Of a stretch of 64,000 nt of DNA, positions 52,699 through 62,280 are shown in pieces. The notes under the pieces were generated by a model that did not search any database, was not told the DNA's origin, and saw only the letters and a list, made by a program, of their open reading frames with translations. The translations under genes and the position numbers were made by a program. This DNA is from Pararhizobium mangrovi (GTDB taxonomy: Bacteria; Pseudomonadota; Alphaproteobacteria; Rhizobiales; Rhizobiaceae): assembly GCF_006516965.1 (NCBI RefSeq), contig NZ_VHLH01000001.1, positions 62,001 to 126,000 of the forward strand, written 5' to 3'. Position 1 is the first letter of the stretch, and every line of letters begins with the position of its first letter.

Positions 52699-53135
52699 AC
52701 CGAAACGAACGGATGAGCGGCGACCTCGTGGTGCTTCTGGCGCGGGGATGGCTCGGCACGCCCTATCGTCACCAGGCTTCGCGCAAGAACGTCGGCTGCG
52801 ACTGCCTCGGCCTCGTGCGTGGCGTGTGGCGCGAACTCTTCGGCTGGGAGCCGGAAAAGCCCGGCACCTACGCCTCCGACTGGGCCGAGCGGGCGGCGAG
52901 CGACCGGTTGATGGCGGCGGCGAGGCGCCACTGCCTGAAGCGGCGGGACGGCATGCGGCCAGGCGACGTCATCCTCTTTCGCTGGCGGCCGGGTCTGCCG
53001 GCCAAGCATTGCGGCATCGTCAGCGGCGAGGGGCGCTTCATCCATGCCTACGAGCAGGCGGGCGTGATCGAGTCCGCGCTCGTGCCGGCCTGGCGCAAGA
53101 GGGTGGCGGGCGTCTTTTCGATGCCGGGGAGGTGA
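52695..53135 (+). CDS. GTA cell-wall peptidase (g14, NlpC/P60)
   Basis: A 146-residue NlpC/P60 enzyme: catalytic Cys in KNVGCDCLGLVRGVWRELFG and catalytic His in GEGRFIHAYEQAGV. In GTA particles it sits in the baseplate and opens peptidoglycan of the recipient. ATGA overlap with the hub gene. Confidence 0.9.
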   Translation: MNRNERMSGDLVVLLARGWLGTPYRHQASRKNVGCDCLGLVRGVWRELFGWEPEKPGTYASDWAERAASDRLMAAARRHCLKRRDGMRPGDVILFRWRPGLPAKHCGIVSGEGRFIHAYEQAGVIESALVPAWRKRVAGVFSMPGR

Positions 53136-53139
53136 CGAC

Positions 53140-56100
53140 ATGGCGACTTTGGTTCTTCAGGCTGCCGGTGCGGCCCTTTTCGGCGGGCTCGGCCCCGTCG
53201 GCGCGGCGATCGGCGGAGCGGCGGGCGCGATTGCGGGCTCGGCGATCGACGGCGCGCTCTTTAGCGGGGGCGGGCGCACGGTCGAGGGAAGCCGGCTCGC
53301 CGGAGCGCGCATCGCCGGTGCGGATGCCGGAACGGGCGTCGCCCGCGTCTACGGCACGATGCGCGTCGGCGGCATGCTCTTCTGGGCGACCCGTTTCGAG
53401 GAAGAGGCGACGAGCGAGCGCGCCGGTGGCAAGGCCGCTTCCGGGCCGAAGGTGAAGAGCTATCGCTACTACGCCAATTTCGCGCTTGGGCTGTGCGAAG
53501 GCGAGATCGGCTGCGTGCGCCGGGTCTGGGCCGACGGCAAGGAGCTGGATACGACCGAGCTCGAGATGCGGGTCTATCGCGGCACGGCCGACCAGATGCC
53601 GGATCCGCTGATCGAAGCGAAGCAGGGTGCCGGCAAGACGCCGGCCTATCGCAACCTCACCTATGTCGTGTTCGAGCGCCTCCCGCTCGACGATTACGGC
53701 AACCGCATTCCCGTGCTTCAGTTCGAGGTCTTGCGGCCTGTCGGACGGCTGGAAGCTGATCTTCGTGCCGTGACGCTCATTCCCGGTGCGAGCGAGCACG
53801 GCTACGATCCGGCGGTGGTGACGGAGCGCGCCGGTCCCGGCGAGAAGCGGCTCATGAACCGCAACGTGCTCTTCGCTTCGAGCGACTGGCAGGCCTCGCT
53901 CGACGAATTGCAGGCGCTTTGCCCGAAGCTCGAAGCGGTGGCGCTGGTGGTGAGCTGGTTCGGCGACGACCTGCGCGCGGAGGCGTGCCGGATCCGGCCG
54001 GGCGTCGAGGTTGCCGAACGCATGGAGGAAAGTCGGCCCTGGTCGGTCGGCGGCATCGGGCGGGCCGAAGCGCGTGCCGTTTCGACGACCGGGGGCGGGC
54101 CGAGTTACGGCGGAACGCCGGACGACCGCAGCGTGATCGACGCCATTCGCGACCTGAAGAAGCGCGGCCTCGACGTCTTCCTCTACCCTTTCGTGATGAT
54201 GGACGTGCCGTCGGGCAACGGGCTTCCGGACCCCTACGGCGGTGCGGAGCAGGCTGCGTTTCCCTGGCGCGGGCGCATCACGTGCATGCCGGCACCGGGG
54301 CGGGATGGTTCGCCGGACCGAAGTGCGGCGATCGGGACGGCGGTCGACGCGTTCTGCGGTTCGGCGAAGCCCGGCGACTTTCACCGGACGAGCGACGGCG
54401 TACGCGATCCGGGTGGCGGGTTCGGCTACCGGCGGATGATCCTGCATTACGCGCATCTCGCGGCGGTCGCCGGCGGGGTTTCGGGTTTCATCGTCGGTTC
54501 CGAACTGCGCGGCCTGTCGACGCTGCGCGACGAGAAGGGCGGGTTTCCGTTCGTCGGTAAGCTCGTGCGTCTGGCGCAGGACGTGCGCAGCGTTCTCGGA
54601 CCGGAAACGGCACTCACCTATGCCGCCGACTGGAGCGAATATTTCGGGCATCACCCCGCCGACGGATCCGGCGACGTGTTCTTCCACCTCGACGCGCTAT
54701 GGGCATCGCCGGCGATCGATGCGGTGGGCATCGACAACTACATGCCGCTTTCCGACTGGCAAGATGCGGATCTCGCCGAGGGCAATCCGGACGGTTTCAC
54801 GACGCAGGCCGATGCGGGCGGTTACGCGCGGATGATCGCCGGCGGAGAGGGGTTCGATTGGTACTATCGCGACGCGAATGCGCGCCGGACCCGCCTGCGA
54901 ACGCCCATCACCGACGGGCTTGCCGGCAAGGACTGGGTGTTCCGGCCGAAGGACCTCGAAGGCTGGTGGTCGAGCCAGCATTACGACCGGGTGAACGGTG
55001 CCGAGCGCGATACGGCGACGGCTTGGGTGCCGAAATCGAAGCCGATCTGGTTTACCGAACTCGGCTGCCCGGCGGTCGACAAGGGCGCGAACCAGCCGAA
55101 CGTGTTTCCCGATGCGAAATCGTCGGAGAGCGCACTTCCGTATTTTTCGACCGGGGCACGCAACGACGTCGTCCAGCGACGCTTTCTGGAAGCCCATCTC
55201 GACCGGTGGACGAGCGAGGACGTACCGCCGGACATGGTGGATCCGGCGCGCATTTTCGCATGGAGCTTCGACGCGCGGCCGTTTCCGGCCTTTCCCTACG
55301 ATACCGGCCTTTGGCGCGACGGCGACAACTGGCGCACCGGCCACTGGCTGAACGGACGCCTCGGCGGTGCGCCGGCGCCGGTCACCATCGCAGCGATCCT
55401 CGCCGACCACGGTTTCGACGTGGCGGACGTCGATGGAACGCTCGGCGATCTCGACGGCTTCGTGCAGGGCGATCCGGCTTCGGCGCGCGCGCTTCTCGAA
55501 CCGCTTCTCGCCGCATATGCCATCGACACGTTCGAGACGCCGGCAGGCCTGCGGTTTCAAAGCAGGGGGCGGCGCGCCTATGCGGGACAGGTGGTCGACG
55601 TCTTCGCCGAGCGGGACGATCATCCCCGCCTCAGCGAAAACCGCGGCGAGGAAACGGCGCTGCCGAGCGAGGCGATCATCCATCATTTCGACCTCGCGAA
55701 CGATCACGAGAAGGCCGCCGCACGCTCGCGACGGCTCGTTACCGGCAACGAGCGCCAATACGCCGTTTCGTTGCCTGCGGCGATGGACGAGCGGGCGGCG
55801 GTCGGTGCCGCCGATCTTTACCTGCGGGAACGCTGGTCGGCACGGCGAAGCCTTTCCTTCGCACTTTCGCCGGCAAGCCTTGCGCTCGAACCGGGCGACG
55901 CCGTGCGTCTTCCCGGACAGACCTTCGGCGACTTCGTCGTCACGCGGATCACCGATGGTGCGACGCGCGAGATCCATGCGGAAAGCTTCGTCCCGGCAGT
56001 CGCGCGAGCGGAAGCCGCCGATGGGCATACGCCGACGACGAACCGAGCGTCGGCGCGCTTCGACCCGAATGTCGTCTTCCTCGACCTGCCGGTTCTGACG

Positions 56101-57018
56101 GGTACGGACGAGACGGCGTGGGCGCGCGCTGCGGCCTACGGACGCCCCTTTCAGCCGGTCACGCTTTCCGCGGCACCCGGTGAGGAAGGCTACGTGCCAC
56201 GCGCGACGCTGACGGCGCCGGCGCGCATCGGCACGCTTTCGAGCGCGCTCGAAGGATCGGCTACGGGGCGTTTCGTACGGGAAGCGATCGAGATCGATCT
56301 GCCGTTCGGCAGCCTCGCTTCGGCCGCGGACGTCGCCGTGCTCAACGGGGCGAACGTTCTCGCCGTTCGATCCCGCGCCGGCGAATGGGAAGTCCTGCAG
56401 TTCGGCGAGGCCGACGAGATCGCTCCGAAGCGATGGCGTCTGCGCCGGCTGCTTCGTGCGCAGGGCGGCACGGACGACGCGATGCGCGCCGGCGCCGATG
56501 CGGGTACGCCGGTCGTCGTGCTCGACGCCGCTGTCTCGCCGCTCGGTCTGAAAGCGGAGGAAGCGGGACTGCTTCTCAACTGGAGCGTCGATCTCGCCGG
56601 TAGCGCGGTGTCCGAAACGGTGCCCTTCGCCGGCGGCGCGCGTGCGTTGACGCCGCTCAGTCCGGTGCATCTTTCTGCGACGCGTCTCGAAAACGGGGAC
56701 GTCGCGCTCGGCTGGATACGGCGCGGGCGCATCAACGCCGATAGCTGGCTCGGACCGGAGATCCCGCTTGCCGAAGATGCGGAGCGCTATCGCGTCGAGA
56801 TCGCCGGCGAGGACGATGTCGTGCGGTGCAGCCAAGAGGTGGCGGGTCCGGCCTTCGTCTACGCGGCGGACGCCCTCGCCGAGGACTTCGCGGAGCCGCC
56901 TGAAGTCATGGTCGTGACCGTACGCCAGATCGGCGGACGGTTCGGCGAGGGAGTCCCGGCCCGGGCTCGCCTGGCCGTTCGAACGAACGGGTCGTTTCCA
57001 ACGAAGGAAGACATATGA
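53140..57018 (+). CDS. GTA large baseplate/tail protein (g15) with glycoside hydrolase-like region
   Basis: A 1292-residue protein, the last structural gene of GTA clusters. Order: hydrophobic Gly/Ala-rich N-terminus (AALFGGLGPVGAAIGGAAGAIAGSAIDGALF), phage megatron-like segments, a TIM-barrel region (about residues 440-760: HYAHLAAVAGGVSGFIVGSELRGL, LTYAADWSEYF, IWFTELGCPAVDKGANQPNVF) resembling glycoside hydrolases, then the phage-tail beta domains. It is complete, with no frameshift, so tail genes appear under less decay than the head genes. Confidence 0.92.
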   Translation: MATLVLQAAGAALFGGLGPVGAAIGGAAGAIAGSAIDGALFSGGGRTVEGSRLAGARIAGADAGTGVARVYGTMRVGGMLFWATRFEEEATSERAGGKAASGPKVKSYRYYANFALGLCEGEIGCVRRVWADGKELDTTELEMRVYRGTADQMPDPLIEAKQGAGKTPAYRNLTYVVFERLPLDDYGNRIPVLQFEVLRPVGRLEADLRAVTLIPGASEHGYDPAVVTERAGPGEKRLMNRNVLFASSDWQASLDELQALCPKLEAVALVVSWFGDDLRAEACRIRPGVEVAERMEESRPWSVGGIGRAEARAVSTTGGGPSYGGTPDDRSVIDAIRDLKKRGLDVFLYPFVMMDVPSGNGLPDPYGGAEQAAFPWRGRITCMPAPGRDGSPDRSAAIGTAVDAFCGSAKPGDFHRTSDGVRDPGGGFGYRRMILHYAHLAAVAGGVSGFIVGSELRGLSTLRDEKGGFPFVGKLVRLAQDVRSVLGPETALTYAADWSEYFGHHPADGSGDVFFHLDALWASPAIDAVGIDNYMPLSDWQDADLAEGNPDGFTTQADAGGYARMIAGGEGFDWYYRDANARRTRLRTPITDGLAGKDWVFRPKDLEGWWSSQHYDRVNGAERDTATAWVPKSKPIWFTELGCPAVDKGANQPNVFPDAKSSESALPYFSTGARNDVVQRRFLEAHLDRWTSEDVPPDMVDPARIFAWSFDARPFPAFPYDTGLWRDGDNWRTGHWLNGRLGGAPAPVTIAAILADHGFDVADVDGTLGDLDGFVQGDPASARALLEPLLAAYAIDTFETPAGLRFQSRGRRAYAGQVVDVFAERDDHPRLSENRGEETALPSEAIIHHFDLANDHEKAAARSRRLVTGNERQYAVSLPAAMDERAAVGAADLYLRERWSARRSLSFALSPASLALEPGDAVRLPGQTFGDFVVTRITDGATREIHAESFVPAVARAEAADGHTPTTNRASARFDPNVVFLDLPVLTGTDETAWARAAAYGRPFQPVTLSAAPGEEGYVPRATLTAPARIGTLSSALEGSATGRFVREAIEIDLPFGSLASAADVAVLNGANVLAVRSRAGEWEVLQFGEADEIAPKRWRLRRLLRAQGGTDDAMRAGADAGTPVVVLDAAVSPLGLKAEEAGLLLNWSVDLAGSAVSETVPFAGGARALTPLSPVHLSATRLENGDVALGWIRRGRINADSWLGPEIPLAEDAERYRVEIAGEDDVVRCSQEVAGPAFVYAADALAEDFAEPPEVMVVTVRQIGGRFGEGVPARARLAVRTNGSFPTKEDI

Positions 57019-57221
57019 GCGCAACGAAACCCTGGTACCTGTCGCGCACGCTCTGGGGCGCGGCGATCGCGGTGGCCGCTTGTCTCGCCGGCCTTGCGGG
57101 GATCGACGTGAGTGCGGCGGATCAGTCGACGATCGTCAACCAGATCCTGCAGATCGCGGGCGCGGGCGGCGGCCTCGTCGCGGTCGTCGGTCGCGTGGCC
57201 GCGAAGACGGAACTCTTCTGA
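57015..57221 (+). CDS. Small two-helix membrane protein (holin-like)
   Basis: A 68-residue protein with two hydrophobic segments (LWGAAIAVAACLAGLAGIDV and IAGAGGGLVAVVGRVAA), like small holin-type proteins linked to rhizobial phage genes. Overlaps g15 by ATGA. A role in release of GTA particles is possible, not shown. Confidence 0.6.
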   Translation: MSATKPWYLSRTLWGAAIAVAACLAGLAGIDVSAADQSTIVNQILQIAGAGGGLVAVVGRVAAKTELF

Positions 57222-57237
57222 GTTCCAGGCACATAAA

Positions 57238-57268
57238 CCGTGCGGCCGGCTGGCTGTCGGCCGCACGG
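57238..57268. terminator. Hairpin at end of GTA cluster
   Basis: An 11-bp perfect inverted repeat (57238-57248 with 57258-57268) 17 bp after the last GTA-linked stop. There is no T run, so it is a weak or factor-dependent terminator. Confidence 0.4.
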
Positions 57269-57353
57269 GACCTGCCGACGTTCATTTGATGTTCAGCACC
57301 GTTTCGATATCAAGGATGCGGAAGGGTCCGATACTCATTCGCGAGGGTCCGCC

Positions 57354-57620
57354 ATGGCGGCCAGGTTCACGAGGATGCCGCTTGCCGCCGGGCTCGCCAT
57401 GGCTTTGGCAGGCGCGGCGTATGCCGATAGCGGTTCGTACGAGATTGCCGCGACGGATTGCAATTCCGCCGCGCAGCGTGTGGTAAGCAATACCGGTGGG
57501 CAGCTTCTTTCCGTCTCCGCGACGACGGAAGGCGGCAAGTCCGCCTGCCGGGTGACCGTGCTCGTTCCGAGCAAGGGCGACAAGCGGCCCCGCAAGGTGA
57601 CGAAGACGGTGAGCAAGTAG
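57354..57620 (+). CDS. feuN: FeuN-like periplasmic modulator of the FeuP/FeuQ system
   Basis: An 88-residue exported protein: signal peptide (FTRMPLAAGLAMALAGAAYAD), then a small domain with two cysteines (TDCNSAAQRVVSNTGGQLLSVSATTEGGKSACRVTVLVPSKG) and a basic tail. It directly precedes the feuP and feuQ genes, as FeuN does in Sinorhizobium meliloti, where it restrains the sensor FeuQ. Assigned by position, size and export. Confidence 0.75.
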   Translation: MAARFTRMPLAAGLAMALAGAAYADSGSYEIAATDCNSAAQRVVSNTGGQLLSVSATTEGGKSACRVTVLVPSKGDKRPRKVTKTVSK

Positions 57621-57654
57621 CGCCAGCGGGCTGCGACGAAGAGGACGGCAGGGC

Positions 57655-58329
57655 ATGCGCATTCTGGTTGTCGAGGACGACAAGGACCTGAACCGCCAGC
57701 TCGTGACCGCGCTCGAGGAAGCGGGCTACGTCGCCGATCGCGCCTTCGACGGCGAGGAGGGGCATTTCCTCGGCGATACCGAACCCTACGACGCGGTGAT
57801 CCTCGATATCGGCCTGCCGGAGATGGACGGCATTTCCGTTCTCGAACGCTGGCGAACGGGCGGGCGGACGATGCCGGTCCTGATCCTCACGGCACGCGAC
57901 CGCTGGTCCGACAAGGTGTCCGGCATCGATGCCGGCGCCGACGACTACGTCGCCAAGCCGTTCCATATCGAGGAAGTCATGGCCCGCGTGCGGGCGCTCA
58001 TCCGCCGGGCAGCGGGCCATGCGAGTTCCGAGATCGTCTGCGGACCCGTGCGCCTCGACACGAAGGGGGCGCGCGCGACGGTCTCGGGCGCGCCGCTGCG
58101 GCTTACTTCGCACGAGTTCCGGCTGCTTTCCTATCTCATGCACCACATGGGCGAAGTCGTCTCGCGGACCGAGCTCGTCGAGCATATGTACGATCAGGAT
58201 TTCGATCGGGATTCCAACACGATCGAGGTCTTCGTCGGACGTCTGCGCAAGAAGATGGGTGTCGACCTGATCGAGACCGTTCGCGGGCTCGGCTATCGGA
58301 TGCAACCGCCGGGCGACGCTCCCTCGTGA
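57655..58329 (+). CDS. feuP: FeuP-type response regulator
   Basis: A 224-residue OmpR-family regulator: receiver with acidic pocket VVEDDKD, phospho-acceptor Asp in DAVILDIGLPEMDG, Lys in YVAKPFH, and a winged-helix DNA-binding domain ending VDLIETVRGLGYRM. GTGA overlap with the kinase. In rhizobia FeuP controls genes for periplasmic cyclic glucan export under low osmolarity (family knowledge). Confidence 0.9.
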   Translation: MRILVVEDDKDLNRQLVTALEEAGYVADRAFDGEEGHFLGDTEPYDAVILDIGLPEMDGISVLERWRTGGRTMPVLILTARDRWSDKVSGIDAGADDYVAKPFHIEEVMARVRALIRRAAGHASSEIVCGPVRLDTKGARATVSGAPLRLTSHEFRLLSYLMHHMGEVVSRTELVEHMYDQDFDRDSNTIEVFVGRLRKKMGVDLIETVRGLGYRMQPPGDAPS

Positions 58330-59717
58330 GCACCCGATCGCTTACCTCCCGTGTCCTTTGGATCACGAGCGTCTGGATCGCGATCGCGCTCACCGTCATC
58401 GCGCTCGTCATCTCGCACCTTTATCGGCAGGGCACGGAGGCAAGCTTCACCGACCTGCTGCGCGCGCAGCTTTACAACGTCATCAATTCCGTCTCGGTCG
58501 GCAAGGACGGCAAGCTCGAGGGTCGCCCGGAACTCGGCGACCTGCGCTTCGTGCAGCCCGAGACCGGGTGGTACTGGACCGTGACGCCGCTCGGCGACTT
58601 CAAGGCGCCGCCCATCCGTTCGATCTCGCTCGGCCAGGGGAACGTGCCGGTCGAAAGCCAGGAGAAGCGACCGTTCAACAGCCGCTACGAGCGCTTTTAT
58701 CGAACGAACGATTCCTTCGGCAACGCGGTCGAGGTCGCCGAGACGGAAGTGCTTCTCGACAACGAGGGTCACGCGGCGCGCTTTCGCGTGATCGGGAATC
58801 ACAAGGAAATCGAGCACGAGATCGACGCCTTCGACCGGCAGGTGTTCCTCGTCTTCCTGCTGTTCGGGCTCGGCAGTCTGGCGGTCAACGCACTGGCGGT
58901 GCTCTTCGGGCTTCGCCCGCTCGATGCGGTGCGGCGGCGGCTCGAGGATATCCGTTCGGGCAAGAGCGAATCGCTGACCGGCGTTTTTCCGCGCGAGATC
59001 GCCCCGCTCGTCAGCGAGGTGAACGCGCTGATCGACAACAACCGCCGGATCGTCGATCGCGCCCGCACGCAGGTCGGCAATCTGGCGCACTCGCTAAAGA
59101 CGCCGATCGCCGTGCTTTACAACGAGGCGCGACGCCTCGACGAGGGGCCTCGTCAACTCGTCAGCGCGCAGGTCGCGACCATGCAGACGCAGGTGCAGTC
59201 CTATCTCGACCGCGCGCGCATCGCCGCCCAGAGCGCGACGGTCCTGGCGCGCACGGAACCGGCACCGGTGATCGAACGGCTGATGCGTGTCATGCGCCGG
59301 CTTCACCCGGATCTGCGGTTCGACGTCGAGGATGGTGCCGGAACGGGGCACCTTCTGGCGATGGAGCAGCAGGATCTGGAGGAGGTCGTGGGCAACCTCC
59401 TCGACAATGCCGCGAAGTTTGCAGGGAGCGCGGTGCGCGTCGTCGTCGAACCATCGATACGCGAAGACGATCCCGGACGCCGCAGCTGGCTCTCGATCAC
59501 CGTCGAGGACGACGGGGCGGGCCTCGACGAAGCCGAGATCGACGAAGCGCTGAAGCGCGGCCGTCGGCTCGACGAAAGCAAGCCTGGCACCGGGCTCGGC
59601 CTCTCGATCGTTTCGGAAATCGTCGCGGAGTATCAGGGCGCGCTGAAGCTGCGCCGTGGCAACAATGGCGGGCTCGAAGCGATGCTGGTGTTGCCGCAGG
59701 TCGACCGGACGACGTGA
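58326..59717 (+). CDS. feuQ: FeuQ-type sensor histidine kinase
   Basis: A 463-residue kinase: TM helix near residues 8-30, periplasmic sensor domain of about 150 residues (RPELGDLRFVQPETGWYWTVTPLGDFKAPPIRSISLG), second TM (VFLVFLLFGLGSLAVNALAVLFGL), HAMP, HisKA with AHSLKTPIAVL and HATPase with VVGNLLDNAAKFAG, GTGLGLSIVSEI. Partner is FeuP; FeuN is expected to bind its periplasmic part. Confidence 0.9.
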   Translation: MSTRSLTSRVLWITSVWIAIALTVIALVISHLYRQGTEASFTDLLRAQLYNVINSVSVGKDGKLEGRPELGDLRFVQPETGWYWTVTPLGDFKAPPIRSISLGQGNVPVESQEKRPFNSRYERFYRTNDSFGNAVEVAETEVLLDNEGHAARFRVIGNHKEIEHEIDAFDRQVFLVFLLFGLGSLAVNALAVLFGLRPLDAVRRRLEDIRSGKSESLTGVFPREIAPLVSEVNALIDNNRRIVDRARTQVGNLAHSLKTPIAVLYNEARRLDEGPRQLVSAQVATMQTQVQSYLDRARIAAQSATVLARTEPAPVIERLMRVMRRLHPDLRFDVEDGAGTGHLLAMEQQDLEEVVGNLLDNAAKFAGSAVRVVVEPSIREDDPGRRSWLSITVEDDGAGLDEAEIDEALKRGRRLDESKPGTGLGLSIVSEIVAEYQGALKLRRGNNGGLEAMLVLPQVDRTT

Positions 59718-59815
59718 CGCGGATGCCTGCCCGGATCCGGCACAATTGCGACACGATGGTGTTGCACACGCCGGTCCGTCATCGCATCATGCCGGTCTCA
59801 AGGGGACGTTATCGC

Positions 59816-60271
59816 ATGAAGAACAACCGAATTTTTGCCGTTTGCACGATGGCGACGCTCGCCTCGCTCGCCGGCTGCTCGATGAGCGGACCGTCGGGAA
59901 GCGCGCCGGCGCCGCAAGCATCGGCGAGCGTCTCGCAATATGCAGGAGGCGATACCGGGGGCGGACTGCTTTCGCGGCTGAACGGCGGCATCATCGGCCA
60001 GCAGATCGGTTCGAAGCTTCCGAGCGGCGATCGCACCCGCGCCCTGAAGGCCGAATACAATGCACTGGAAGACGCGCCGGGCGGCCAGCCGGTAACCTGG
60101 CAGGATCCGAGCCAGGCGATCTCCGGCAAGGTCGTGGCGGCACCTCCGTATCAGGTCGGCTCGCAGAACTGCCGGCAGTACACGCATACGGTCACCATAC
60201 GCGGCCAGGAAGAAAAGGCGCGCGGTGCGGCATGCCGCAACGGCGACGGATCATGGACGCCGTTGAGCTGA
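59816..60271 (+). CDS. Lipoprotein, RT0821/Lpp0805-type surface protein
   Basis: A 151-residue protein with lipobox LAGC at residues 18-21 and a C-terminal domain (KVVAAPPYQVGSQNCRQYTHTVTIRGQEEKARGAACRNGDGSW) typical of the surface-antigen group next to Rickettsia 17-kDa antigens. Two conserved cysteines could form a disulfide. Its 5' region is 98 bp after feuQ. Function unknown. Confidence 0.8.
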   Translation: MKNNRIFAVCTMATLASLAGCSMSGPSGSAPAPQASASVSQYAGGDTGGGLLSRLNGGIIGQQIGSKLPSGDRTRALKAEYNALEDAPGGQPVTWQDPSQAISGKVVAAPPYQVGSQNCRQYTHTVTIRGQEEKARGAACRNGDGSWTPLS

Positions 60272-60507
60272 AGCGGTCGGCGCGATCGCCGTTCCGGCGG
60301 GAGGATCGGTCGCGGCGAATTTATTTGGCCGCCGCGCGCCATACGTTCTAGAGCGTTCGAGGGAGATGGTGATGATCTCGCTCGGCAGGGCCGGTTCGGG
60401 ATCGTGCGGATCCGCTTCGGGATCGCGCCCATGAGGACGAAGGACATGCGAGCCGCTTTAACGAGGACGAACGGCGCAGGGCCGGCCCGATCCGGCCGGG
60501 ACGGGCG
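60272..60507. other. 236-bp intergenic region with degenerate RIME-like segment
   Basis: From about 60347 it contains TCTAGAGCGTT, CCGGTTCGGGATCGTGCGGA and AAGGACATGCGAGCCGCTTTAA, an order recalling the second type of rhizobial RIME-like repeat. Too diverged to be certain. No gene is supported. Confidence 0.35.
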
Positions 60508-61800
60508 ATGACGTTCTGGCTCGTCTCTGCGGGCTTGACGGCGGCGGTCGTGCTGGCGATCGTCTTTCCCATCGTGCGCTCGGTGCGCAAAGGTTCGGGT
60601 GGGGCTGAAAACGACGTTGCCGCCCATGACGTCGCGGTCTACCGCGATCAGCTTTCGGAAATCGAACGGGATCTTGCGTCGGGCACGATCGGACCGACCG
60701 AGGCGGAATCGGCCCGGGCGGAGGTCGGCCGGCGCCTGCTGAAGGCGGCGCGGGAAGAAGCCAGGCCGGAGCGACCCGAAGACGGCGGGACGGGCGGCAT
60801 CGTTCCCTTTCGTCTCGCGATCATCGGTCTCGTCGTCGTGCTGGTGCCGCTGGTCGGTGTCGCAAGCTATGCCCGGCTCGGCAATCCCGACCTAGCCGAC
60901 GAGCCGCTTTCGGCGCGGCTTGCGGGGCCGGACGGCTCGCCGGAAATGGCGGGGCTGATCGGCAAGGCCGAGGCGCGGCTGCGGGCAAACCCCGAAGACG
61001 GACGCGGCTGGGACGTGCTGGCGCCGATCTATACGCGCGTCGGTCGCATTCAGGACGCGACGATCGCCTGGCGCAACGCGATCCGGCTGCTCGGCCCGAC
61101 GGCACGCCGCCAGGCGGGTCTCGGCGAGACGATCGTCATGGAAAACGGCGGCGGGATGACGGACGAGGCGAAGGCTGCGTTCCAGGCGGCACTGCAGGCC
61201 GATCCGGGCGACGCGAAGGCGCGTTTCTTCCTTGCGCTCGGCGAGGCGCAGGACGGAAAGTACGACACGGCGCTCGCCGACTTCCGTGCGCTGGAAACCG
61301 ATAGTGCCGACGATGCACCATGGCTGCCTGCCGTTCGCCAGCAGATCGCGGCTCTTGCCGGTGCGCAGGCAGCTGGCGATGGCGACGCCGTAGCGGCCGC
61401 GGCCGGCGTGCCGGAGGGTGAAGGCGACGGCACCGTTCCAGGCGGGCCGAACGCTGCGGAAATTGCCGCGGCCTCTAAGATGAGCGGCGGTGACCGGACC
61501 GCGATGATCCGCGGCATGGTGAGCCGGCTCGACGCGAAACTCGCGGACGCCCCGGAAGACGCCGAAGGCTGGCGTCGCCTCGTGCGCTCCTACATGGTGC
61601 TCGGCGATCCGGCGAAGGCACGCGATGCGCTCGCCCGCGCGCTGAAGGTATTTCCTGCCGACAGCGACCATGGCCGCCAGCTCGTGGCGTTCGCCGGCCG
61701 GATCGGCGTGCCGGACGCGGACGGAATCATCGGGTCGACTGAGGCCGGTTCCTCCTCCGACGTGCCGGCGACGCCGCAGAACGGGAAGGTCGTGCAATGA
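60508..61800 (+). CDS. ccmI: Cytochrome c maturation protein CcmI
   Basis: A 430-residue membrane protein: TM helix ([21 protein letters not shown]), charged cytoplasmic linker with [17 protein letters not shown], second TM ([24 protein letters not shown]) and a periplasmic TPR region. Holds apocytochrome c for haem attachment. An ATGA overlap joins it to ccmE. Confidence 0.9.
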   Translation: MTFWLVSAGLTAAVVLAIVFPIVRSVRKGSGGAENDVAAHDVAVYRDQLSEIERDLASGTIGPTEAESARAEVGRRLLKAAREEARPERPEDGGTGGIVPFRLAIIGLVVVLVPLVGVASYARLGNPDLADEPLSARLAGPDGSPEMAGLIGKAEARLRANPEDGRGWDVLAPIYTRVGRIQDATIAWRNAIRLLGPTARRQAGLGETIVMENGGGMTDEAKAAFQAALQADPGDAKARFFLALGEAQDGKYDTALADFRALETDSADDAPWLPAVRQQIAALAGAQAAGDGDAVAAAAGVPEGEGDGTVPGGPNAAEIAAASKMSGGDRTAMIRGMVSRLDAKLADAPEDAEGWRRLVRSYMVLGDPAKARDALARALKVFPADSDHGRQLVAFAGRIGVPDADGIIGSTEAGSSSDVPATPQNGKVVQ

Positions 61801-62261
61801 CGCGCAAGCAGAAGCGCCTTTCGATCCTCGCCGGCGGCATGGGTTTTCTGGCCGTCGCGGCCGGTCTCGTCATGATGGCGCTCTCGAGCGACATCACCTT
61901 CTTCCGTACGCCGAGCCAGCTCGTCGCCGAGCGGCCGGATCCGGCCATGCGCATCCGCCTCGGGGGGCTGGTCGAGCCCGGCACCATCGTGCGCGGCCAA
62001 GGCACGAAAGTCTCCTTCGACGTGACCGATCGCAAGAACAAGGTGAAGGTCGTCTATACCGGCATCCTGCCCGACCTCTTCCGTGCCGGCCAGGGCGTCG
62101 TCGCGGAGGGTTCGTTCGCCGGTGGAGGGTCCACCTTCGTTGCCGATACGGTGCTCGCCAAGCACGACGAGAAATATATGCCGAAGGAAGTCGCCGACGC
62201 ATTGAAGGCGAAGGGCGAATGGTACGGCGATACCGCGGACGAGAAGACCGCACGGAAATAG
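61797..62261 (+). CDS. ccmE: Haem chaperone CcmE
   Basis: A 154-residue periplasmic haem carrier: N-terminal anchor ([26 protein letters not shown]), OB-fold beta-barrel, and [16 protein letters not shown], where the His of [10 protein letters not shown] binds haem covalently. Complete. Confidence 0.95.
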   Translation: MTRKQKRLSILAGGMGFLAVAAGLVMMALSSDITFFRTPSQLVAERPDPAMRIRLGGLVEPGTIVRGQGTKVSFDVTDRKNKVKVVYTGILPDLFRAGQGVVAEGSFAGGGSTFVADTVLAKHDEKYMPKEVADALKAKGEWYGDTADEKTARK

Positions 62262-62280
62262 CTGGAAGGGGCGAGGCGCG

